Below, one piece after another: positions 6,777 to 12,499 of a stretch of 12,499 nucleotides of DNA; the first letter of the stretch is position 1, and each line of letters starts with the position of its first letter. The DNA is taken from contig JAQVID010000030.1 in NCBI GenBank assembly GCA_028695865.1, positions 1-12,499 of the forward strand, in the 5' to 3' direction. The notes below the pieces were generated by a model that ran no database searches, had not been told where the DNA came from, and worked only from the letters and a program-made list of their open reading frames with translations. The position numbers and the translations under genes are program-made. The stretch comes from Thermoguttaceae bacterium. Lineage in GTDB: Bacteria; Planctomycetota; Planctomycetia; Pirellulales; Thermoguttaceae.

Positions 6777-9700
6777 TCAGTCTTTTCCCCAGACTTCGAT
6801 TTCGGCGATACGATTGTCGGAAAGCGGGAAAGACTCGCGGAGCCCGGTCAGTTTGACCCAGCGTGTTTTCTCTTTTGGAAAGACAAACTCCTGAGGGGCC
6901 GCAGTATATTCGAACGTGATTTCGACTCTGTGCCCGGAGGCAAATTCAAGTGTCGCGTTCGACCAGGTTTTTTTGCTCTTTTTATCCGGATCGAGACGAA
7001 TAACGACCCGTTCGGTTTCGATATCTCGCCCGAAATCGATCTTGATCCAGAGATCGGTTCGGCGATTCGGACGCCAAGCCGGAACGCCGTCCTTGCCGAA
7101 TCGACCGTCGATGACGGACGCGGGCGAGTTTTCGTACAAATACTTGAAGTGACTGTTCGAAGTGGCATGCGGCCAGCTCCTCGCTTTGAACGTGGACGCG
7201 TTCGGATTCAGCGCCAGATTGCGGAGTTCGTTTTTGACGTGGGAGCCGCCCCGGGCGTCTTTGCCTTCGGCGATTCCGTAAATCGGGAGCGTTTCGGGCC
7301 GGGCGTACCAGTCGTGTACGAACTTTTGCTGCGCGTCCATACCGCCGGACGTGAACCGGGCGAAATCGTCCGGCGCGTAATCTCTGCCCGTCTTGACGTG
7401 ATCGACGAATTTGTTCAAATGATCGACTTCGACTTCCGCGTGCCGAAGGCGTTTGAGTTCCTGAAAGAGATACGCGGGACGGCACTGGTCGCGATAGAAA
7501 TGAATGTACGTATGCGTGAACCGGTCCCACTTGTTCGCTTCCATATAGGAGCCGCAGTACGGAACGACCAGATCGCTCCAAGTCGCGACGCGGTGTTTTT
7601 CTTCGGGCGTCAATTGAACGTGGTCGTGCGATGGTTCAAGATAATTCATGAGCGGACTCTTTGCGGCACCCCAGAAATAGGGCTTTACCATCGGCGGATC
7701 GGAAACCGCCATCGGTATCCAGGTAATCCATTTGCAAGAGTTTTCGAAGCAGACGCGTCCGAAATTGGTCAAATTGACATACGATTCGGCGTAATCGCGT
7801 CCGGGATTCATGTCTTTTCCGGTCTGCGGATAAATATACTGTTTCGACCACGGTCGAGTGGAAACGCCCTGCCAGGCTTCTTTCCAGCCGTAGTCTTTCG
7901 TGTCGCCGAGCAGACCGACGGGAACCGTCCTGCCGGTCGCGTCAGGACGGCCCGTATGACAGGAAACGCAGTGCGCGTCCCAGATAGGCTGTATTTCGCG
8001 GAGGTAACTGAAGCCCTGCGGAACGTCCATGCCCTGCGGCGCGTTGACGTTCAGATAGTCGTAAGCGGCTTTTTCCGTTTTCGTCAAATACTTCACGTAT
8101 TCGGGCGTGGCGATTTCGCCCGGCTTGTTGTAAGGGACCGGCGTTTGCGGTGTTTTTCCCGAAGCGATGGTTCGCGGGTATTTTTCGCTGAACGTACTGT
8201 TCTTGTCTTCGTGGCATCCGACGCACGAGAACATTTCGCCCGGCATGACCATGGCCCAACTCCGCATCGTCTGGACCATATATCCCTTTTCGTCGAGCAA
8301 CTGAAAATAGACGGCCATACGCGGCGGAACCTTGAAATAGCACGATCCGTCTTTTTCGACGTCGACCGTACCAAGAATATGCTTGACGTCCCAGCTTCCG
8401 TTGCCGATGGATACCGGCGTATGAATCTGCGAACTGGGCTGATTGTAATCGACGCCGGCTGACATGGCGCGAATCGACAGCGCAACGACGCGGAGCTTTT
8501 TGACCGTTCCACGCGGTATTCCCTCGAGTCCGGGCCCGAAGTAAACGTCCTGAACGTAGAAGGTTCCGAAGTCCTTGTTCAAGTCGAAAGCATCGGCCCG
8601 AATCGGCGGCTCCGGACGCGCTCCGCATACAACCGCCTGACACGACGAAATGCCCGGATCGTAGACGAGCAGTTCGCGCCGTCCGTCGCTGTGCATCCAG
8701 TACAGCCCGAACGGATATCGATAAAAGCCGCGCGCCGGTCCGCCTTCCGGTGTATAGGACACAATATAATTGTCTTCGTCTATCGGAAGCGGATATTGAA
8801 ACAGTTCCCCCTCCTGACCGAAAAGATCGTCTTTGACCGGTTCGAAGAAACGCACGGGCGAAACAAATTCCAGTCCCTGATTCTCCTGCGTTCCCTTTCG
8901 GCGGTCCATGCGCATGAGTTTGCCCGACTGGTCCGTGTGATGCCCGGAACCAATGACCATGACTTTCGAAGAGCCGGGAATCGGTCGGGCATGAATAATC
9001 GAACGGGGCGAATACGAATTGTTGCCGTAATATTCCGTTTGCGCGGTTCCGTCGGGATTCATGACGAAGAGTTTGTGAACGGAGCCGCTGACACGGTCGT
9101 TGTATTCCCATCGGGTATAGACGATGCGTCCGTCGTTGGTCAACTGCGGATAGACGTCGTGCGCCTGATCGATGGCGAGCCGGCGAATATAACGGCCCTT
9201 TGCGTCGCAGCGGTACAGATTCGTGACGTCCGACGACCAGCATGGAACGCACTCGTCGCATCGCGTCGAATTGAAAACGATATCGCCGCCAGGCAGAACA
9301 CACGGCTCGATATCGGCGGTTCCCGCTCCGAAGGTCAACTGCGTAACCCCCTTTGTTTTCAGGTCCATTTCGTACAGATGGTAATCGTCACCCAACTCGC
9401 TCTTGCGCATGGAAAAGAGTATTTTCGTTCCGTCGAAAGAAACGCAGGGATCGCGAATAATGCCTTCCGGGGCGGCGAGCAGTTCCTCGACTTTGACATC
9501 GCCGTTTTCGGAGACGGACATTTTACACAATTGCGAGCCCATACGCCAGTCGCCAAGCCGGTCCTTGTAAACGGAGTCGGAAAGAAACGCGGTCGAAGCG
9601 AACGACGGCTGGTTCGAAAGCTGGCAATGCTTGACGAAGACGTACTCTTTCGCGAAATCGACGACATTTTCCAAACGGATTTTGCGGCGAGCCGAAGCCG

Positions 9701-10604
9701 CATCGAGGTAGAGCTTTTTCCAATCGGGATCGCAGCCCGGCTTCTTCGCGTCGACGAGCGCTTTATAGCGCGATTCCAACGGGGCAAACGCGTCCGATTC
9801 TTTCAGTTCGGCGAGCGCTTTCCGAACCATGTTCGATTCGAGCGCGGCGCCGGCTCCATCCGTAAAACAGGCCTTGACGTCGAGCGATCCCGCGTCCTGA
9901 CGCATCCATTCCCGTTGAAGCCGTTCCGGAGGAAACGCGCGGGTATCGACGCTTTCCTGTTCGGCGATTCTGGCTCCGAGCGACGTGCCGTCGATTTCCG
10001 CCGCATCGGTTACGGTCGATTCCGTACTCGCGAAAAACGTGATTTCCGCAAACTGGTTGATGAAGAAACCGCTGCGGCCGGAGTCGTGCGCGTTCCGGAG
10101 CAGCATGACCACATACCGTGCCTGAACCGGCTTGAAAGCCCGAACGCGTCGCTGCCCGTTGTCGAATCGGTCGAAGCGACAGTCGGTCGCGACGGGAAAG
10201 GTTTCGCACCGCATCAATTCGTCGCGTGTCATGACCGGTTTTACGTTCTCACGCGATTTGAGACCGAGAAGGTCGAACGTCTTCGGCAGATAACAATTGT
10301 GTTTTGGAGCGAGAACGCCAATGCCGTAAAGACTGTATACGCGTCCCAGATCGAAGACAACGTATCCCGTCGCCGGCGAAGAGCCACGCGAAGGCACCGC
10401 CTTTTGATCCCTTCCTGAAGGTGTATCGTCGTAGATACAGGCGTAAGTGTCCGGATTACCGTCGATTGCGTTTTTCGCAGGCGATTTGGGACTTTCAACC
10501 GCAACGGAGAGAATCGCTGCCGGTCGTATCTCGTCGGCACAAAGGCAAGCGGAGACCACGAACAATAAAAAGGGAACGGCAAAGGCAGACACGCGTTTCG
10601 TCAT
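6777..10604 (-). CDS. HZS-alpha-like dihaem cytochrome with discoidin-like domains
   Basis: Large exported protein of 1275 residues. Signal sequence MTKRVSAFAVPFLLFVVSAC with either CLCA|DE cleavage or a lipobox (VSAC) making a lipoprotein. Domains in order: discoidin/F5-8C-like fold at about 25-185 (NAIDGNPDTY, VVFDLGRVYSLYGIGV); a region similar to the middle domain of hydrazine synthase alpha subunit at about 330-790, containing TolB-like propeller repeats (DPCVSFDGTKILFSMRKS, PQLTNDGRIVYTRWEYND) and a CDECVPC cluster; two c-type haem sites, C794-V-G-C-H798 and C879-V-S-C-H883; and a C-terminal discoidin-like domain from about 1138 (VIDGRFGKDGVPAWRPN, IKIDFGRDIETERVVIRLD). Such HZS-alpha-related proteins are widespread in non-anammox planctomycetes with unknown function; no hydrazine synthase beta/gamma genes are here, so hydrazine synthesis is unlikely. 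Start 10604 has AAAGGA at 10616-10621; a TTG at 10634 is less likely. It leads the esterase gene. Confidence 0.85.
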   Translation of the reverse strand: MTKRVSAFAVPFLLFVVSACLCADEIRPAAILSVAVESPKSPAKNAIDGNPDTYACIYDDTPSGRDQKAVPSRGSSPATGYVVFDLGRVYSLYGIGVLAPKHNCYLPKTFDLLGLKSRENVKPVMTRDELMRCETFPVATDCRFDRFDNGQRRVRAFKPVQARYVVMLLRNAHDSGRSGFFINQFAEITFFASTESTVTDAAEIDGTSLGARIAEQESVDTRAFPPERLQREWMRQDAGSLDVKACFTDGAGAALESNMVRKALAELKESDAFAPLESRYKALVDAKKPGCDPDWKKLYLDAASARRKIRLENVVDFAKEYVFVKHCQLSNQPSFASTAFLSDSVYKDRLGDWRMGSQLCKMSVSENGDVKVEELLAAPEGIIRDPCVSFDGTKILFSMRKSELGDDYHLYEMDLKTKGVTQLTFGAGTADIEPCVLPGGDIVFNSTRCDECVPCWSSDVTNLYRCDAKGRYIRRLAIDQAHDVYPQLTNDGRIVYTRWEYNDRVSGSVHKLFVMNPDGTAQTEYYGNNSYSPRSIIHARPIPGSSKVMVIGSGHHTDQSGKLMRMDRRKGTQENQGLEFVSPVRFFEPVKDDLFGQEGELFQYPLPIDEDNYIVSYTPEGGPARGFYRYPFGLYWMHSDGRRELLVYDPGISSCQAVVCGARPEPPIRADAFDLNKDFGTFYVQDVYFGPGLEGIPRGTVKKLRVVALSIRAMSAGVDYNQPSSQIHTPVSIGNGSWDVKHILGTVDVEKDGSCYFKVPPRMAVYFQLLDEKGYMVQTMRSWAMVMPGEMFSCVGCHEDKNSTFSEKYPRTIASGKTPQTPVPYNKPGEIATPEYVKYLTKTEKAAYDYLNVNAPQGMDVPQGFSYLREIQPIWDAHCVSCHTGRPDATGRTVPVGLLGDTKDYGWKEAWQGVSTRPWSKQYIYPQTGKDMNPGRDYAESYVNLTNFGRVCFENSCKWITWIPMAVSDPPMVKPYFWGAAKSPLMNYLEPSHDHVQLTPEEKHRVATWSDLVVPYCGSYMEANKWDRFTHTYIHFYRDQCRPAYLFQELKRLRHAEVEVDHLNKFVDHVKTGRDYAPDDFARFTSGGMDAQQKFVHDWYARPETLPIYGIAEGKDARGGSHVKNELRNLALNPNASTFKARSWPHATSNSHFKYLYENSPASVIDGRFGKDGVPAWRPNRRTDLWIKIDFGRDIETERVVIRLDPDKKSKKTWSNATLEFASGHRVEITFEYTAAPQEFVFPKEKTRWVKLTGLRESFPLSDNRIAEIEVWGKD

Positions 10605-10756
10605 GTCGGAAACGATCCTTTCGGTGAAATGCAATCTGTATCGGTTTCACTCGATTCGTTCGCGTTGTACGGTTCGCCTCACCTGGTTCACGGAGACAAC
10701 CGGGAAGGAAACGCGGAAAAATCAAGCACGGAAAAATGAAGGGAAAAAAGGAGTCG

Positions 10757-10959
10757 GGAGTGAATGGCACTTTAATAATACAATAGAGGGTCTGCAAAGA
10801 ACCGGTGACTATTGTGTTAAGATGGGTGTCCCACTCCAAACAATCCCTTTTTATTTTATACTACCGGAAATTTATTTCAAGCAGTTAATCGCTTTTTTCG
10901 AAAGTTTTCTGAAATTACTTTCCGTAAGGGCGCACTGTCAGCCGATCCGTTTTTGAGCG
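10757..10959. repeat. Dispersed structured repeat, copy 2 (two hairpins)
   Basis: Second copy of the element at 4200-4401, same orientation, one base longer through an indel near 10842. Stem pairs: GGAGTG (10757-10762)/CACTCC (10832-10837), GGCAC (10766-10770)/GTGTC (10826-10830), TTTAAT (10771-10776)/GTTAAG (10816-10821), ACAATAG (10780-10786)/CTATTGT (10809-10815). Relative to copy 1, three stem differences change Watson-Crick pairs to G-T pairs and one turns a mismatch into an A-T pair, so the fold survives. Confidence 0.85.
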
Positions 10960-10986
10960 ACTCAAAACATTTTTGAGTAACTCAAA
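10950..10986. repeat. Alternating inverted repeats TTTTGAG / CTCAAAA
   Basis: TTTTTGAG (10950-10957), CTCAAAA (10961-10967), TTTTGAG (10971-10977) and CTCAAA (10981-10986) are separated by 3-base spacers. Neighbouring arms pair perfectly, including ACTCAAAA-cat-TTTTGAGT. The first arm is the end of the structured repeat; the additional arms are absent after copy 1. Confidence 0.8.
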
Positions 10987-11033
10987 GCAGACTGTTTTTC
11001 ATGCTTGTATTTTCTTTATATTCTGACTCCTTT

Positions 11034-11075
11034 TTGGTATTTGATCATTGCGTATTGGTATTTGATCATTGCGTA
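11034..11075. repeat. 21-bp tandem duplication
   Basis: Two exact copies of a 21-bp unit (TTGGTATTTGATCATTGCGTA less its last base shown here as 20 plus A) run head to tail at 11034-11054 and 11055-11075. A diverged TTTGACAATGATGCAATGATG follows, and its CAATGAT is the complement of the unit's ATCATTG, so the tract can fold. Confidence 0.8.
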
Positions 11076-11119
11076 TTTGACAATGATGCAATGATGTATG
11101 GCAAGTGAACTTAACGATT

Positions 11120-11533
11120 CTATGCCGCCATGCTCTCTGCCGCGAGCGACGGGCAATAAGGCTCCTTTTTTCTCCGTTTACCAGATCCGGAATCCGTTGT
11201 GTTTTCCCGTTCCGGCAGTTCGCCGGACAATCGCTGTTTCGCGATCGATCGGGGTTCAAGCAAGAAGGCACGCGTCTTCTGACGCTGCTTCACCTTCCGC
11301 AGTTCAAAGCGATTCGGTCGATGGCCAACCTTTTGTTTCCGGAGTGCTGCCATCGTGCTATTGTATTGTTGAAGATATTGCGATTTCGATAGCAAGGGTA
11401 TTTGACAATACCCGTTACAGATCGTTTTGTAGGCCATCGCAAAACTGTAATGACGCGGATTGATCTTTTTTCGACGAGCCGCGAATAACATTTTCGCACG
11501 AACGATATTGTACGCAAGCAAGCCCAACCACAT
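11120..11533 (-). pseudogene. IS4-family transposase, C-terminal remnant
   Basis: The 137-codon frame begins MWLGLLAYNIVRAKMLFAAR and contains INPRHYSF and, further on, VGHRPNRFELRKVKQRQK with LLEPR. This is the usual end of IS4-type DDE transposases: a W-x-G-L-L-A-Y-N-L-[IV]-R helix, I-x-P-R-x-L-S-F, then V-G-x-R-P-x-R-x-E-P-R-x-V-K-R-R-P-K and L-x-x-P-R. All catalytic acidic residues lie upstream in a full protein and are missing. The codon just before the ATG at 11533 is TAA, and the end of the toxin-immunity gene lies 11 bases further up, so the 5' part has been cut away precisely at this junction. The ATG is an internal Met, not a real start. The last ~30 residues after the L-E-P-R block are probably outside the conserved family. 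Confidence 0.75.
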
Positions 11534-11544
11534 TTATTGCTCTT

Positions 11545-12265
11545 TTATTCCGCCTCCTTTTTTTTCTTCTCGTAAATGCTGTATCTGTCATAATATTGTT
11601 GTGGAGTTAGGCCCGGAGCGTAGTCACGACTGTCTTCCTCCGCTCGTATAAACTTTATTCCCGTAAAATGATTGTCGTCAAACCAATCTTTAAAGTTTTG
11701 ATCTACTGCGATCGTACCTCCTATGCTCAGAAGTCGAAATATGTTATCACCATTCCATGTACTTTCGTCAAGAACAAAACAATTTTGACGCAATATACTT
11801 CCATAACGACAATAACTACACGTAGGCTCGCGCCCCAAGTAAAATTCGGTCTCGGAAAGCTTATGGTCTGTTGCAACCCCAATGGGTTGTGGATTTGCTA
11901 TATAAGAGTCCGGCATAGGAGGTAGCTGCATCCGTTTTGCTTGACCACATTGTCTTAATGTCTCTATCTCCGCACGATGTATTTCTACCAGCCCCCGCAG
12001 ACCAGATCTGTCATACAATTCTTTAAATCGTTGCGATATAAATAACTGTGCCGATACCATTTCAGTTACGTCGGTATAATACTTTCTATAGACTTCGAGA
12101 TCAACAAAATAGGGAGGTTTAAAAACATACCCCAATGATAAACCACACACACAGGACAAAAAGGTCGTGGGTTATCAATTCTCGTTCTTTTCTGTTCAGA
12201 AAAAAAACTTCTATTGCAGGGTATGATCTCTTATCTATTTCGTTCGTTAAGGTATAAAACTGCAT
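11545..12265 (-). pseudogene. Double-CXXCG (SitI-like) immunity protein gene, two frameshifts
   Basis: Family: double-CXXCG motif proteins, immunity partners of polymorphic toxins such as the myxobacterial Sit systems; they neutralise a cognate toxin in the cytoplasm. The start ATG (12265) has AAGGAG nearby and reads MQFYTLTNEIDKRSYPAIEV. The frame is lost at a T8 run (12200-12207); the next frame gives SEQKRTRIDNPRPFCPVC up to a (TG)5 tract (12144-12153), where a second shift leads into GLSLGYVFKPPYFVDLEVYR and the rest to TAA at 11545. Adding one T and removing one TG would restore a 239-residue protein with CPVCG as the first motif, CSYCRYG as the second, and the family tail STWNGDNIFRLL, VDQNFKDWF, TGIKFIRAEE. 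As it stands only a 204-codon C-terminal frame (from a TTG at 12159) is open. Phase variation, decay or sequence error are all possible. Confidence 0.65.
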
Positions 12266-12281
12266 ATTCTTACTCCTTTTA

Positions 12282-12498
12282 TTATAGATTGTTAAACCAC
12301 GATGCAATGTCTTTCGCAAACTCCGGAAACCTTTTCGCTAAATCAGGACGTGAATAAATTTCCTTTAGTTTTGGGTGTAGCCTCAATTCTACGTTAAATT
12401 GGGCAAGTCTGACAACCGAGAGTGTCCTTGTATTTTTGCCAAAACATGTCCCAACGGTTGGACTTGACGACACTGCGGAGTGTCAGGATTACCTGACC
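12282..12498 (-). pseudogene. 3' end of the upstream (probable toxin) gene, apparently frameshifted
   Basis: The gene runs off the window. Its last part reads FNVELRLHPKLKEIYSRPDL, AKRFPEFAKDIASWFNNL and stops at TAA (12282-12284), 16 bases before the immunity ATG; the immunity ribosome binding site lies in this gap. From the window edge another frame is open to 12394 and reads as protein (GQVILTLRSVVKSN, RWDMFWQKYKDTLG), so a frameshift around 12395-12440 probably separates the two. I do not recognise the family. The call as the C-terminal domain of a toxin rests on position directly before a double-CXXCG immunity gene and on tight spacing. Only a short GTG-started frame (12473) is open to the stop. 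Confidence 0.35.
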
Positions 12499-12499
12499 T

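Larger units (their letters stand above)
10605..11119. other. Gene-free stretch upstream of the HZS-alpha-like gene
   Basis: It holds the upstream region of the minus-strand operon (10605-10756), the structured repeat copy 2, an alternating inverted-repeat array and a 21-bp tandem duplication. No clear -35/-10 pair for the operon was found; GTGAAA (10624-10629) and TTTCAC (10645-10650) form a spaced inverted repeat just upstream of the ribosome binding site that might be an operator. Confidence 0.5.

Noticed and set aside
7942..9303. Minus-strand 453-codon frame within the HZS-alpha-like gene
   Set aside because: Arg/Ser-rich shadow frame overlapping the real coding frame on the same strand; no motif.
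6696..10418. Two long plus-strand open frames (6696-8462 and 8691-10418) opposite the HZS-alpha-like gene
   Set aside because: Both lie antisense to a gene with clear domains and are rich in Arg/Phe as expected from the complement of GC-biased codons. No family motifs or ribosome binding sites support them.
6777..10604. Possible anammox hydrazine synthase locus
   Set aside because: Only an alpha-like protein is present, with added discoidin-like domains and an esterase neighbour; no beta or gamma subunit genes in the window.
12469..12496. Two adjacent palindromes at the right edge (GACACT-gcgg-AGTGTC and TCAGG-atta-CCTGA), first thought to be an IS or attachment end
   Set aside because: The same bases read as plausible protein in the frame open from the window edge (ILTLRSVVKSN), so they can be explained as coding sequence; the window ends before an element boundary could be seen.
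1..12499. CRISPR arrays, tRNA or rRNA genes
   Set aside because: No regularly spaced repeats with unique spacers, and no tRNA- or rRNA-like sequence was recognised on either strand.

Overview
The window looks like a piece of an accessory chromosomal region from a planctomycete-type bacterium. The basis is the gene content: a DUF6798-type membrane protein, a very large secreted protein combining a hydrazine-synthase-alpha-like (HZS-alpha) domain, two CxxCH haem sites and discoidin-like domains, and a secreted tandem alpha/beta-hydrolase of the acetylxylan-esterase/prolyl-oligopeptidase type. These are typical of Pirellulales-like genomes. This is inference from families; no rRNA or tRNA is present to confirm taxonomy.

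Layout. (1) 1-2141: polytopic membrane protein, plus strand, 5' end uncertain because the frame is open to the window edge. (2) 2110-2731: convergent nitroreductase on the minus strand, overlapping gene 1 by 32 bp, with a good sigma70-like promoter and ribosome binding site. (3) 2732-3412: no intact gene. It holds two decayed IS3-type OrfA starts, a repeated IS-end-like 14-mer and a short 'gcgcaaag'-type repeat. (4) 3413-4165: family 25 glycosyltransferase with a palindrome abutting its ribosome binding site. (5) 4166-4590: gene-free, containing copy 1 of a structured repeat of about 202 bp. (6) 4591-10604: two minus-strand genes, the HZS-alpha-like cytochrome first and the esterase second, visibly GC-richer than both flanks and probably transcribed together. 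(7) 10605-11119: gene-free, with copy 2 of the structured repeat, an alternating inverted-repeat array and a 21-bp tandem duplication. (8) 11120-11533: C-terminal remnant of an IS4-type transposase. (9) 11545-12499: AT-rich remains of a polymorphic toxin/immunity pair on the minus strand. The immunity gene is of the double-CXXCG (SitI-like) type and carries two frameshifts, one in an 8-base homopolymer and one in a (TG)5 tract. The partial gene upstream of it also appears frameshifted.

How it fits together. The HZS-alpha-like protein and the esterase are both exported and probably act outside the cytoplasm, perhaps on polysaccharide or other polymeric substrate. They sit between direct copies of the structured repeat, so the block could behave as a cassette. 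The flanks are full of insertion-sequence debris, and the right end is a decaying toxin/immunity locus. The most distinctive observations are the two-hairpin dispersed repeat and the immunity gene disrupted at simple-sequence tracts.
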